Positions 42,754 through 51,864 of a stretch of 64,000 nt of DNA are shown here, piece by piece. Source of the DNA: Streptomyces sp. WM6378. GTDB lineage: Bacteria; Actinomycetota; Actinomycetes; Streptomycetales; Streptomycetaceae. Location: NCBI RefSeq assembly GCF_001279695.1, contig NZ_LGDD01000335.1, positions 9,756-73,755 of the forward strand, given 5' to 3'. Under the pieces are notes generated by a model. That model saw only the letters and a list, made by a program, of their open reading frames with translations. It did no database searches and had not been told where the DNA came from. The translations under genes were made by a program, and so were the position numbers. Numbering within the stretch: position 1 is the stretch's first letter; each line of letters begins with the position of its first letter.

Positions 42754-43611
42754 CTAAGCGCCCTTCAGGGCCTGGCGCTGGCGTCCCAACCCCTCGACCT
42801 CCAGTTCTACAACATCCCCTGCCCGCAGATACGGCTTCGGCTCGGGCTGCCCCATGGCCACCCCCGCAGGGGTCCCCGTGTTGATGACGTCCCCCGGGTA
42901 CAGCGTCATGAACTGGCTGACGTAGCGGACGACCTCCGCGACGGGGAAGATCTGCTGCGCCGTGGACCCGTCCTGCTTGAGCTCCCCGTTGACCCAGAGC
43001 CTGAGCGAGAGGGCCTGCGGGTCCGGGACCTCGTCCCGGGTGACCAGCCACGGCCCGAGCGGGTTGAACGTCTCGCAGTTCTTGCCCTTGTCCCACGTGC
43101 CGCCGCGCTCGATCTGGAACTCCCGCTCGGACACGTCGTGCGAGACCGCGTACCCGGCGACGTACGCCAGCGGGTCCTCGTCGTCGCCGATGTACCGCGC
43201 GGTGCGCCCGATGACGATGGCGAGCTCGACCTCCCAGTCGGTCTTGACCGACTTGCGCGGTACGAGCACCGTGTCGTTCGGGCCGACCACCGTGTCCGCC
43301 GCCTTGAAGAAGATGACCGGCTCGGCCGGAATCGCGGCCCCGGTCTCCTCGGCGTGGTCGTGGTAGTTCAGCCCGATGCACACGACCTTGCCGATCCGCG
43401 CGACCGGCGGCCCGATGCGCGCCCCGGCGTCCTCGAACGCGGGCAGCACACCGGTGTCGGCGGCGGCCCGTATCCGGTCCAGGGCGAACTCGTCGGCGAG
43501 CAGCTCGCCGTCGATGTCCGACACCAGGCCGGACAGGTCCCGCAGGGTCCCGTCGGCGTCGAGCAGCGCCGGACGCTCTTCGCCGGCGTTGCCTGCACGC
43601 AGCAGCTTCAT
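42754..43611 (-). CDS. Fumarylacetoacetate hydrolase family protein
   Basis: 285 residues from the ATG at 43611 (GGGAG upstream). Conserved FAH core: CIGLNYHDHAEETG, PVIFFKAADTVVGPND, the metal-binding DWEVELAIVIG and GYAVSHDVSERE, and PGDVINTGTPAGVAMG. Acts as a hydrolase or isomerase on 2-oxo acids in aromatic breakdown, or as an oxaloacetate-type enzyme; the substrate is not predictable. Monocistronic. Confidence 0.87.
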   Translation of the reverse strand: MKLLRAGNAGEERPALLDADGTLRDLSGLVSDIDGELLADEFALDRIRAAADTGVLPAFEDAGARIGPPVARIGKVVCIGLNYHDHAEETGAAIPAEPVIFFKAADTVVGPNDTVLVPRKSVKTDWEVELAIVIGRTARYIGDDEDPLAYVAGYAVSHDVSEREFQIERGGTWDKGKNCETFNPLGPWLVTRDEVPDPQALSLRLWVNGELKQDGSTAQQIFPVAEVVRYVSQFMTLYPGDVINTGTPAGVAMGQPEPKPYLRAGDVVELEVEGLGRQRQALKGA

Positions 43612-43769
43612 GGTCAGTCTCCCTTGGTCGAGCCGGGCCCGGCCGATGGGTAGCGGCCATCGGAGGATCGTCCGATCCTCCAAGGAAGGCGTCCACTCCG
43701 CAAGACCCCGTTCACAAACTGGACCGTAACCAGCGTCCGGGGTGCTAAGCGCTCCTGCCTGCGGAGCCC

Positions 43770-44543
43770 TCAGGCGGCGGTCGCCAGCGCGGCCGGCGCG
43801 GGCAGCATGTCCTTGTAGAGGAAGGCCCGCTCGACGGCGGTCCAGGTGGTGCTGGTCACGACGTACAGCGCGGCCGCGAGCGGCACCACCCCGACCGTGA
43901 ACAGCGTCGCGAACGACAGCAGCGGCATGAACTTGGTCATCGCCGCCATCCCGGGCACCGCCTCCTGCCCGCCCGGCGCGACGACGGGCACCGGCGCGGC
44001 CGCCATCTGCCGCTTCATCCGCCGGTAGTTGAAGGTGGCCACGGCCGCGACGATCGCGAACAGTACGAGGTAGACCAGGCCCCGCGTCCCGAAGATCCCG
44101 CCGTCGGCGAGCGCCTGCGTCCAGTTCCCGCCGAGCGGCGCGGCGAAGAGCGTGTGGTCGAGCAGGGCGTTCGCCTTTCCGCCGATCTGCTTGCTGGAGA
44201 ACAGGTGGTAGAGCAGGAAGAACGCGGGCATCTGGAGCAGGCTGGGCAGGCAGCCCGACAGCGGCGACACCTTCTCGGCGGCATGCAGCTCCATGACCGC
44301 TTTCTGGAGCGCCTTGCTGTCCTTGCCGTGCTTCTCGCGCAGCGCCGCCATCTGCGGCCGCAACTTGGCCTGCGCCTTCTGACCACGCGCCGCCTGCCGC
44401 GACAGTGGGTGCACGGCGAGACGTACGAGAGCGGTGAAAAGCACGATCGCGGCAGCCGTCGAAGCACCGTGGAAGAGCGGTTCGAGCAGGCTCGCGAGGT
44501 GCTCGGCGAGGCTCGCGAAAGCGCTGAAAAGGGACGTGAGCAT
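43770..44543 (-). CDS. YidC/Oxa1-type membrane protein insertase (secondary paralogue)
   Basis: 257 residues, with spans at about 25-45, 100-115, 145-165 and 205-230. Family motifs: RLAVHPLSRQAARGQKAQAKLRPQM (cytoplasmic loop, quoted from RLAVHPLSRQ) and SGCLPSLLQMPAFFLLYHLF. Shorter than the main YidC, as usual for the second copy in Streptomyces. Inserts membrane proteins. The small membrane gene upstream (44650) is its usual neighbour. Confidence 0.85.
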   Translation of the reverse strand: MLTSLFSAFASLAEHLASLLEPLFHGASTAAAIVLFTALVRLAVHPLSRQAARGQKAQAKLRPQMAALREKHGKDSKALQKAVMELHAAEKVSPLSGCLPSLLQMPAFFLLYHLFSSKQIGGKANALLDHTLFAAPLGGNWTQALADGGIFGTRGLVYLVLFAIVAAVATFNYRRMKRQMAAAPVPVVAPGGQEAVPGMAAMTKFMPLLSFATLFTVGVVPLAAALYVVTSTTWTAVERAFLYKDMLPAPAALATAA

Positions 44544-44649
44544 GGGGAGGCCCTCCGGGGCGTCTCGTCAGGAATGACATGTGAGCGCACGTGAGTGACG
44601 TGCATGTCGGCGTGACGAGCCGGGAGGGGCAGAGCGTTACGAGGTGCCC

Positions 44650-44973
44650 CTACGCGGCCGTCGGGACGAGAGCCCCGGGCGCTCGGGGCCGGGGCCGCCC
44701 GGAGGCGTCGGGGTCGCGCTGCGGCAGGAAGGCGGTACGCCGTTCCCGGTCGCGGATCGCGGTACGCACCTTGGTGCGGGCCACCTGCGGCACCGCGCGC
44801 GAGGCGAGCGTCGCGCACACGGCGAGCGCGGAGCCCGCGGCGGCGGTCGCGGCGAGCGCGACGGCGGCCGAGATCATGCCGCCCTCGACCAGGACGGCCT
44901 GGGCGAGCAGGAAGAGGAAGAGACCGAGCACCGGTCGGGCAACCCGTACGGAACGCGCGATGACGCCGTCCAT
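44650..44973 (-). CDS. Small membrane protein (DUF6412-like), YidC neighbour
   Basis: 107 residues with two hydrophobic spans (VLGLFLFLLAQAVLVEGG and ISAAVALAATAAAGSALAV) and a basic Pro-rich tail. Matches in layout the small protein usually found upstream of the secondary YidC gene in Streptomyces. Function unknown. Flanked on both sides by CACTCACGTGC-type repeats. Confidence 0.7.
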   Translation of the reverse strand: MDGVIARSVRVARPVLGLFLFLLAQAVLVEGGMISAAVALAATAAAGSALAVCATLASRAVPQVARTKVRTAIRDRERRTAFLPQRDPDASGRPRPRAPGALVPTAA

Positions 44974-45008
44974 GCCGCCCTCCCTCCCTCACTCGCTCAA
45001 CTCAGTCG

Positions 45009-45078
45009 CAGTCACTCATGTGCAACCACTCACGTGCGGTCACTCATGCGCGGTCACTCATACGGAGTCGCTCATGCG
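45009..45078. repeat. Five tandem 14-base repeats
   Basis: Five units of exactly 14 bases, type CGGTCACTCATGCG, with one to four changes each (45009, 45023, 45037, 45051, 45065). Lies upstream of the DUF6412-like gene; related CACTCACGTGC sequence occurs near 44580-44610 on the other side of that gene. Could bind a regulator cooperatively or be neutral. Confidence 0.85.
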
Positions 45079-45144
45079 CTGCGGATTTCCCTCCAGCCGT
45101 TATACACGACGCTTCGGCAGGGGTCTCCACCAGAGCGGATCAGG

Positions 45145-45678
45145 TCACAGCGGCTGAATTTCGAGGGGCTGCAACAGTCGCCGGGGCGCCCGCAGCGCGC
45201 GGCTCACCGGGTCCTCGGCCGGGCCGAGCCCCGCGCCGGGCCGCATCTCGACGTCCTCGGGGTCGACCGCCCGCCCGCATGCCCGGCACTCCCCGTACGA
45301 CCCGAGCTCGGTCCCGCACTCGGCGTGGTGGAAGGTCCGCATCGGCCGCGCGTCCGGATTGAAGGCCCGCCCCCAGAGCCCGAGCGCCCGCAGCGCCGGC
45401 CACAGCGCGCGCCCCAGTTCCGTAGGCACGTACTCGTCACGCGGCGGCGACTCCTGATAGCGGCGCTTCTCCAGGACCCCGGCCTCGGTGAGCGACTGGA
45501 GGCGGGCGGCCAACACGGCCCGAGGGATCTTGAGGTGGACCAGGAAGTCGTTGTAGCGGCGCACTCCGTAGAGCGCGTCCCGCACGACGAGCAGCGTCCA
45601 GCGCTCGCCGACGATCTCCAGCGCGCGGGCGATGGAGCACTCCTGCGCGGCGTAGTCGTAGTCCTTGCCGAGAGCCAT
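45145..45678 (-). CDS. HxlR-family transcriptional regulator
   Basis: 177 residues. HxlR winged helix: CSIARALEIVGERWTLLVVRD and RYNDFLVHLKIPRAVLAARLQSL, followed by a wing RDEYVPTELGRALWPALRAL. An added C-terminal region holds HHAECGTELGSYGECRACG, four Cys/His that could bind zinc or sense redox state. Divergent from the MFS gene across a large inverted repeat, so probably its repressor. Confidence 0.87.
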   Translation of the reverse strand: MALGKDYDYAAQECSIARALEIVGERWTLLVVRDALYGVRRYNDFLVHLKIPRAVLAARLQSLTEAGVLEKRRYQESPPRDEYVPTELGRALWPALRALGLWGRAFNPDARPMRTFHHAECGTELGSYGECRACGRAVDPEDVEMRPGAGLGPAEDPVSRALRAPRRLLQPLEIQPL

Positions 45679-45699
45679 GCGTCCGAGTCTACCCGGGTG

Positions 45700-45760
45700 G
45701 GTTCACTGAACGAACCTTCAGTGCTAGGGTCGGAGAAAATGAAGGTTCATTCACTGAACC
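45700..45760. promoter_or_regulatory. Long inverted repeat and promoter between HxlR and MFS genes
   Basis: Arms 45700-45720 (GGTTCACTGAACGAACC onward) and 45740-45760 are reverse complements with two mismatches in 21 bases, spacer 19. For the MFS gene, -35 TTCACT (45702-45707), 17-base spacer and -10 TAGGGT (45725-45730) lie inside, so a bound HxlR dimer pair would block transcription. Confidence 0.75.
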
Positions 45761-45837
45761 AGCATGTGATCGGGCCGCAGACCTGACGCCCAATGCCCAC
45801 CCCCATGCCCCGTGCCCCGTGCCCCGTGAGGGAACCC

Positions 45838-47214
45838 ATGACGCAGGCAGTACGCACCACCACCACGACGCAGCCGCCCGCCCAGGCCCCCGGGACCGGC
45901 GGCCGGCCCGGCGCCACGCTCGCCGTGACCAGCGCCGCCACCGCCGTCGCGCTGATGAACTACACCGCCCCGATGCTGACGCTGCCCGGCATGACCGCGT
46001 CCTTCCACACCGCGCTTTCCGCCCAGGCCTGGCTCCTCAACGGCGCCCCGCTCGGTCTCGCCGCGCTGCTCCTGATCGCGGGCAGCCTCGCCGACGACCA
46101 CGGCCGCCGCCGCGTCTTCCTCGCCGGCACCCTCGCCCTCGGCCTCACCATGGCGCTCGGCGCCCTCGCCCCGACCACTCTGACCTTCACCCTCGCCCGC
46201 GTCGCCCAGGGCATGGCGTCCGCGGCCATCCTCGCGAGCAGCCTCGGCCTCCTGGTCGCGGCCTTCCCCGCAGGCGCCGCCCGCATCCGCGCCACCGGTG
46301 TGTGGGGCGCGTTCGTCAGCGGCGGCATAGCCCTCGGCCCGCTCCTCGCGGGCAGCCTGGCCACCCTCAACTGGCGGCTGGTGTACGGGATTCTGGCCGT
46401 CCCGGCGCTGGTCACGGCCGGGTTCGCGGTGCGCGCGCTGACCGAGTCGCGGGCCCCGCGCGGCGGCCGCCCTGACGTCCCGGCCGCGGTCACGCTGGGC
46501 CTCGCGTTCACCTCCCTGATCGGCGCGCTGACCCTGGGCCGCGACGGCTGGCTGCGCCCGGCAGTGCTCGCCCTGGTAGTGGCGGCCGCCGTCCTGACGA
46601 CCGCCTTCGTGTACGTCGAGCGCCGGGCCGCCGCCCCCATGATCGACCTTGCGCTCTTCCGCCGCGCCGAGTTCCTGGCGTCCTCGGCGGGCGCCCTGTT
46701 CACCGGCCTCTCCGTGATCGGCTTCTTCAGCTATCTGCCCGCCCTGCTCAGCCAGTCGCTCGGCACCTCGCCGATGAACGCGGCCTGGCTGTTCGTCCTG
46801 TGGTCCGGCACCGCGTTCGTGGTGGCGCTCCAGGCCAGGCGCCTGGCGGGCCGCATCGCCGCCCGCCACCAGCTGGCCATCGGCTTTGTCCTGCACGCGG
46901 CCGGAGTCCTCGCGATGCTCGGCGCCCTCGCCTCCGGCCCGCTGCTCCGCCTGCTCCCCGGCCTCCTGGTCGCGGGCATCGGCAGCGGCCTCCTGAACGC
47001 CGCGCTCCCCCGCCTCGCCGTCGAATCGGTCCCGGCCGAGCGCGCGGCGATGGGCTCGGGCGCCAACAACACGGCCCGCTACATCGGTTCGTCGGCGGGC
47101 GTCGCCCTCACGATCGCGGTGGCTCCTGCGGGCCCGAACACGGTGATCACGGTGTCGGCGGCCCTGGCGCTGGCGGCCGCGGCCCTGACGACGGCCCTGC
47201 GCTCACGCCGCTGA
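45838..47214 (+). CDS. MFS transporter (DHA2-like)
   Basis: 458 residues with 12-14 spans. MFS motif SLADDHGRRRVFL after span 2 and RVAQGMASAAILASSLGLL later. Likely an exporter of a drug or toxic compound, induced through the adjacent HxlR regulator. ATG 45838 has GAGGG upstream; the ATG at 45793 in the same frame adds 15 Pro-rich residues and is rejected. Confidence 0.86.
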   Translation: MTQAVRTTTTTQPPAQAPGTGGRPGATLAVTSAATAVALMNYTAPMLTLPGMTASFHTALSAQAWLLNGAPLGLAALLLIAGSLADDHGRRRVFLAGTLALGLTMALGALAPTTLTFTLARVAQGMASAAILASSLGLLVAAFPAGAARIRATGVWGAFVSGGIALGPLLAGSLATLNWRLVYGILAVPALVTAGFAVRALTESRAPRGGRPDVPAAVTLGLAFTSLIGALTLGRDGWLRPAVLALVVAAAVLTTAFVYVERRAAAPMIDLALFRRAEFLASSAGALFTGLSVIGFFSYLPALLSQSLGTSPMNAAWLFVLWSGTAFVVALQARRLAGRIAARHQLAIGFVLHAAGVLAMLGALASGPLLRLLPGLLVAGIGSGLLNAALPRLAVESVPAERAAMGSGANNTARYIGSSAGVALTIAVAPAGPNTVITVSAALALAAAALTTALRSRR

Positions 47215-47220
47215 GGTCGC

Positions 47221-48717
47221 TCATGCTCGCAGGGAGGCGGGCTCCTCGTCGTAGATGGGATCGCGGGCCAGCACGTCGCCCTCGACCGGCGCCTCCTTGG
47301 GCCCGAGGTACGAAAGGGCAAGCGCCACAAGGAGGTTGAGGCCGAGCGCGATGATCCCGGCATTGACTCCCCACACCGGATCGTGATCGGTGAACACGAA
47401 CCCGCACACCACCCCGACCCCGACGGCAAGCCCCGCGAGCCCGCCCACCAGAGTCAACTTCCGCCACACAAGCCCCAGAAGCAGCATCGGCAGGAGCTGT
47501 GCCATCCCCTCGTACGAGATGAGCGAGAGCCGTACGAGGGTGTTGGGCACGGTGTACGTCATGAGCAGGGCGAGCGCCCCCGCGACGACCACCACGACCT
47601 GCGAGGCGCCCTTCTGCCGCTCCCGAAGCCGGGGCACGAGCGAGAGCACACTGCGCCCCCACATCGTGCCGATGACCAGCATGAACACCGCCATCGGCAC
47701 GATCGAGGACAGCGCCGCGGCCACCCCGACGAGCCCGACGGTCCAGGCGGGCAGCGAGTCGACGACGAGCTTGAAGAGCGCGAGGTTGGAATCGGCCCCG
47801 GCAAGGCCCGGCACGACGAAGATCGCCGCCATCCCGAGCAGCATCGGCACGAAGAGCAGCACGTTGTAGGCGGGCAGCAGCATGGCGTTGCGCCGCAGGG
47901 CATCGGCGCTGCGGGCCCCGAGGTACCCGGCGACGGTCGTCGGAAAAATAACAACAGTCAGGGAGTTGAGAACAGAGGTGGTGGCGAACCACGCCTCCCC
48001 GAACGCCCCGCCGTGTCCCGGCAACGTGAGCCAGTCGCTCTTCTCGCTCACAACCCGGTCCAGGAAGTCCCCGTACCCGCCGAAGTAGTGCAGCGGCACA
48101 TAGATCGCGAGGAAGGCCAGGGTGGCGATGACGAGTACGTCCTTGAGCACGGACACCCAGGCGCTGCCGCGCAGCCCGCTGACGACCACGAACCCGGTGG
48201 TGACCGCGAAGGCGATGAAATAAGCCCAGTTGAGCGAGACGGCACCGTACGAGATGGTCGAGACGACCACGCCCATGCCGGTGATCTGCAGCTGGATGTA
48301 CGGCAGCAGGAAGACGGTCGCGAGCAGCGCGACGAGCGCTCCGACCCAGGGCCGCCCGTACCGGTGGGCCACCATGTCGGTGATCCCCACAAGCCCGTGC
48401 TTTCTTGCGTAGCACCACAACATGGGCCCGACGACATACCCCACGGCATAGCCGCACGACATGTAGGCGACCACATACAGCACCGGGGCGCCGTAGTTGT
48501 ATCCCCAGCCCGCGGCACCCAGATAGCTGAAACTGGTGTAGCTCTCGCCCGCCATGAGCACCCAGATGAACACGGTGCCCAGGCTCCGCCCGCCGACGGA
48601 CCACTCGGCGAGCCCGCCCCCGCCGCCCCCGCGGCCACGTACGGCGAAGAGCCCGAGGGCGACGGTGCCCACCATGAAAACCCCGAAGATGGTGGTGGCA
48701 ACAGCGGCACTACTCAT
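47221..48717 (-). CDS. Sodium:solute symporter (SSS family)
   Basis: 498 residues with about 13 spans. SSS features: EWSVGGRSLGTVFIWVLMAGESYTSFS (starting EWSVGGRSLG), the GWGYNYGAPVLY segment and the long C-terminal span series. Imports a carboxylate or amino acid with Na+ (pattern of monocarboxylate permeases that have a DUF3311 partner). Start overlaps the partner's end by eight bases. Confidence 0.87.
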   Translation of the reverse strand: MSSAAVATTIFGVFMVGTVALGLFAVRGRGGGGGGLAEWSVGGRSLGTVFIWVLMAGESYTSFSYLGAAGWGYNYGAPVLYVVAYMSCGYAVGYVVGPMLWCYARKHGLVGITDMVAHRYGRPWVGALVALLATVFLLPYIQLQITGMGVVVSTISYGAVSLNWAYFIAFAVTTGFVVVSGLRGSAWVSVLKDVLVIATLAFLAIYVPLHYFGGYGDFLDRVVSEKSDWLTLPGHGGAFGEAWFATTSVLNSLTVVIFPTTVAGYLGARSADALRRNAMLLPAYNVLLFVPMLLGMAAIFVVPGLAGADSNLALFKLVVDSLPAWTVGLVGVAAALSSIVPMAVFMLVIGTMWGRSVLSLVPRLRERQKGASQVVVVVAGALALLMTYTVPNTLVRLSLISYEGMAQLLPMLLLGLVWRKLTLVGGLAGLAVGVGVVCGFVFTDHDPVWGVNAGIIALGLNLLVALALSYLGPKEAPVEGDVLARDPIYDEEPASLRA

Positions 48718-48919
48718 CTCGCGCCCCCCTCATGCTCTTGTCGCCCCGCCAGGTGAACCAGATGGCGAGTGGGGTGACCAGCGTCGCGATCAGCAGCCAG
48801 AAGAAGAGGAAGGGCAGCCCGAAGACCACGGGCCGCACCTTGTTCACGAAGGACAGCGCCCCCAGATACAGCAGGTAGGGCACCCCCAGCCAGAGCACAT
48901 GAGATCGACGACGACGCAT
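48710..48919 (-). CDS. DUF3311 small membrane protein, symporter partner
   Basis: 69 residues, two spans (LWLGVPYLLYLGALSFVNK and FGLPFLFFWLLIATLVTPLA). The DUF3311 pattern VPYLLYLGA...GLPFLFFW is clear. Always found next to SSS symporters; possibly an accessory subunit. Translationally coupled to the symporter. Confidence 0.85.
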   Translation of the reverse strand: MRRRRSHVLWLGVPYLLYLGALSFVNKVRPVVFGLPFLFFWLLIATLVTPLAIWFTWRGDKSMRGARDE

Positions 48920-48928
48920 GTCCGAACG

Positions 48929-49711
48929 CTAGCGCGGACGGCTCGCCTGCAACTTGCCCCACACAACAAGCCGGTAGGTGGAGGTGAACTCGGGCGTGCA
49001 GGTGGTGAGCGTGATGTAGTGCCCGGGCGCGCTGTACCCGTACGAGGGCTTGACGTCGCTACGGGGAACGGCCGCTATGGTCCCGCTGTCGCGGGCGGAG
49101 GTCTGAGGCAGTACGGAGTCGACAACGTACGTAAAGACGGTGTCCCGAGTCTCAACAACCACCTGGTCACCGGCCTTCAACTCATTGATGTAGCGAAAGG
49201 GCTCCCCGTGGGTGTTTCGATGCCCGGCGAGCGCGAAGTTGCCTGCCTGCCCGGGCTGGGCGCTCTGCACGTAGTGCCCGACGTACCCCTTGTCGAGTAC
49301 ACCGGCCTTGCTGATCCCCTGGGCGATGGGCGCGGTGACCCCGATGCGGGGTATCCGGATGACGGCGTACGCCTGGTCACCGTGCGGGGTGATCTTCGCA
49401 CCGGAGGCGGCCTTACCCCCGGAGGGGTGAGGGGCGCCGGCGACGGGATCGTCCCCGACGGCGACCTGCTCGTCGGGCGTCGTGGAGGTCGTGGGCGTCG
49501 TGGCGGAGGCCACCGGATGAGGAGAAGCCCCCCACTCCTCCTCCAGGGAATGGACGGTGCGCCCGGCCTCGGCCCGGGCCTCCCGATTGGTCCACCAGAG
49601 CTGGTGCGCGACCAGCAGAAGCACGAGCAGCCCGAACGTCACGGCGAGCTCGGCCCCGGCCCACAGCCCCCGGGCCGCCCAAGCCCGCCGGGCGCGTCCG
49701 CCCTGCACCAT
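48929..49711 (-). CDS. Class E sortase
   Basis: 260 residues from the ATG at 49711 (AGGGA upstream). One N-terminal span (LAVTFGLLVLLLVAHQLWW), a Pro/Thr linker and a sortase E domain with catalytic His in ALAGHRNTHGEPF, Cys in TLTTCTPEF and Arg in STYRLVVWG. Attaches LAxTG proteins to the cell wall; one such protein is encoded at 38324. A GTG at 49732 is an alternative start. Confidence 0.88.
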   Translation of the reverse strand: MVQGGRARRAWAARGLWAGAELAVTFGLLVLLLVAHQLWWTNREARAEAGRTVHSLEEEWGASPHPVASATTPTTSTTPDEQVAVGDDPVAGAPHPSGGKAASGAKITPHGDQAYAVIRIPRIGVTAPIAQGISKAGVLDKGYVGHYVQSAQPGQAGNFALAGHRNTHGEPFRYINELKAGDQVVVETRDTVFTYVVDSVLPQTSARDSGTIAAVPRSDVKPSYGYSAPGHYITLTTCTPEFTSTYRLVVWGKLQASRPR

Positions 49712-49848
49712 CACCGGTATCCCTGTGCGCACGGGCGCAGGGTAGGTGCCGCCGCCACAACTCACCAGGCCCGCAACGTGACCGACTCGACCTACCAGGG
49801 CCGGAAGCGCCCTCCGCCGGGCCCCCGTACAGCAGTACGGTGTCCCTC

Positions 49849-50868
49849 ATGCGCCCCGACACGCCTGCCGATCACACTGCCGAAGCCGAGCGTCTGCTGC
49901 GCACCGCGGCGCAGTACCCGGAGGACCACGAGCCCCTGCTGCTACAGGCCGCGGCCCACCTGGAACTCGCCGGCGACCGCCCGAAGGCGACCACGCTCTA
50001 CGACCGCCTGCTGGCCTCGAAGGTGGACCACCCCCACCTGGTGAAGGCGTTCAAGGCCGCGAACCTGTGGGAGTACGGCCACGAGCCGGAGGCCCGCGCC
50101 ATCATCGAGGGCATCCGGGCGGCGGCCCCGCTGGACCCGGCGGCGTGGGAGATCGTCGCCGAGACGCTGGAGGCCCACGACGAACTGGACCTGGCCCACG
50201 CCTCCCTGACAACAGCATTGACGCTGCTGGGAGTTGGAGAGGAGGCGGTGGACATGACAGGAATCCCGTACAGCACGCAGTCATTGCTGACGACTCGTCA
50301 CCGGGTGCGCCGCCTGCTGGCCCTGCCCCACGACACGTGGGACACCCTGGCCGACGAGCTGCACACGGCGCCGATCACCCTGGACGAACTCCACGACCCG
50401 AAGCGCCTGTGGTCCCTGGGCTCGGAGGACCCGGCCGAGCTCCAGGCCGAACTGGCCCGCCTGCGAGCGGAGTTGGGCAGCTACCGGGCAGCCCTGTCCC
50501 GCCCGTTCCCGGTAGCGGTCCTGCACTGGCCGGAACCAGAATTGGACGAACTCCTGACGGCGTACCCGGAGCTCCAGTCCGAATACCCCACGCACGCGGC
50601 CCACTTGCTGGACATCGAGGCATCACTGCGCGAACTGGCGGCAGCAGGCACCCCGAACCTGGGCATCGTGACGGCAACGGTCCCCTCGTACGAGGCCTTC
50701 GCGGCATCGGAATCCTCGTCCCCGGCGAACGCGGACCTACTACCGCAGTACGCAACGACCCTGGCGGCCCGGGGCCGCGCGGTGGCGTGGCCGCCGGGGC
50801 GGGGGGCGGATTGCTGGTGCGGGTCGGGGGTCAACTATGGGGACTGCCATGGGGCCTCCGAAGTGTGA
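49849..50868 (+). CDS. TPR-like protein with C-terminal SEC-C zinc motif
   Basis: 339 residues. Helical repeats over the N-terminal half (AEAERLLRTAAQYPEDHEPLLLQAAAHLEL, quoted from AEAERLLRTAAQ; the pattern repeats around 60-115), and a C-terminal CWCGSGVNYGDCHG, the SEC-C zinc-binding motif. Binds protein partners; function unknown. The last ordinary high-GC gene before the island. Confidence 0.82.
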   Translation: MRPDTPADHTAEAERLLRTAAQYPEDHEPLLLQAAAHLELAGDRPKATTLYDRLLASKVDHPHLVKAFKAANLWEYGHEPEARAIIEGIRAAAPLDPAAWEIVAETLEAHDELDLAHASLTTALTLLGVGEEAVDMTGIPYSTQSLLTTRHRVRRLLALPHDTWDTLADELHTAPITLDELHDPKRLWSLGSEDPAELQAELARLRAELGSYRAALSRPFPVAVLHWPEPELDELLTAYPELQSEYPTHAAHLLDIEASLRELAAAGTPNLGIVTATVPSYEAFAASESSSPANADLLPQYATTLAARGRAVAWPPGRGADCWCGSGVNYGDCHGASEV

Positions 50869-50943
50869 GCATGGGCAAGTTCATTGCACTCATTGACGGC
50901 AGCAAGACCGTCAGGGAAACCGGGGTCAGAGTGGAGCGCACGC

Positions 50944-51864
50944 ATGGCACGGCTCGTCTTGCAACAGCCTGGCGAAATCTGCACGAACACAGACCTCTCG
51001 GAGCATTTGCTTCTCAGTCCAGAGGATGACTCTCAGCTGCAGTCCGTGCTCGGCTGGCTCGCCGACTTCCCCGTCGGTGAGATGTACACAGAAGCCATCG
51101 GTAATGCAGTCGACTACGTCCTGGACGGCGGTAGGACAGGACGGTTCGATCTGCTGTCACCTGAGGTTCACCCCGGCGAACGCGCTTCAGTCGGGGCAAA
51201 GTTGGAGTACGAGGTACTCCGGAGCTTCGGGCTGCCGAAGACTAAACCTCTCGACACCTTGATCAGCGATGTCCCAGTAGATATCAAGGCCACTGTCGGG
51301 GACAACTGGGCCATCCCCGCCGAGGCTCACTGCCAGCTGTGCATCTGCACACAGATACAGCTAAAGAAGAACCGTCACAGATCATGGCTAGTTCGCACGC
51401 ACCGGTCTTGGCTTTACCGAGGCCGGGGGAATAACGATGGGAAACGCGGGCTGGCTGTCCATGCCAGGGAAAACTGGAGCGTTCCTTTGTATGACTGGAC
51501 CGACCTGCCGGTGAACCCCTTGCGTTTCCTCACCGGTGACCAGGCCAGTCGAGTTCTGGCGAAGAAACCTGGCCAGATGAGACGCCTGCTGATGATGTTT
51601 GGCTACCTCGAAGGCAGAATTATTCCGCGTAGCGTCATCCTGACTGTCGGCGCAGGAAAGGATGATCCAACGCGTCGCGCTCGGGGCAAGGAGATCCGGG
51701 AGGCCGCAGCACGTGAAGGCCTTACCTTGCTGTGCGGCCAATGGGTCGAATCGCGCGAAGCAGCCGCAGCGCGCGGCATAGCTCTGGGGCCTGGAGACTG
51801 GATCGCCCTGCCGACCGACGACGGCCAGCATAATGAAAGGGATCCCGAAAGCGACTTGTTCTGA
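50944..51864 (+). CDS. NaeI-family type II restriction endonuclease
   Basis: 306 residues against 317 for NaeI. The active site is recognisable: LDTLISDVPVDIK gives Asp104, Asp113 and Lys115, with the same 9 and 2 residue spacing as NaeI Asp86-Asp95-Lys97, and Glu88 at the spacing of Glu70. ATG 50944 has GGAG seven bases upstream; a TTG at 50884 is a weaker start. NaeI cuts GCCGGC and needs two sites. The stop overlaps the vsr ATG by one base. The GC content is lower than in the flanks. Partner methyltransferase is likely the one at 52287. Confidence 0.85.
   Translation: MARLVLQQPGEICTNTDLSEHLLLSPEDDSQLQSVLGWLADFPVGEMYTEAIGNAVDYVLDGGRTGRFDLLSPEVHPGERASVGAKLEYEVLRSFGLPKTKPLDTLISDVPVDIKATVGDNWAIPAEAHCQLCICTQIQLKKNRHRSWLVRTHRSWLYRGRGNNDGKRGLAVHARENWSVPLYDWTDLPVNPLRFLTGDQASRVLAKKPGQMRRLLMMFGYLEGRIIPRSVILTVGAGKDDPTRRARGKEIREAAAREGLTLLCGQWVESREAAAARGIALGPGDWIALPTDDGQHNERDPESDLF

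Noticed and set aside
45009..45078. CRISPR array
   Set aside because: The units are 14 bases in direct tandem with no spacers, and there are no cas genes.
50871..51029. Small ORF starting ATG 50871 (MGKFIALIDG) before the NaeI-family gene
   Set aside because: It continues in the wrong frame into the NaeI-family gene, has no ribosome site, and stops after 52 residues. It could be a remnant of an earlier N-terminus but cannot be supported.
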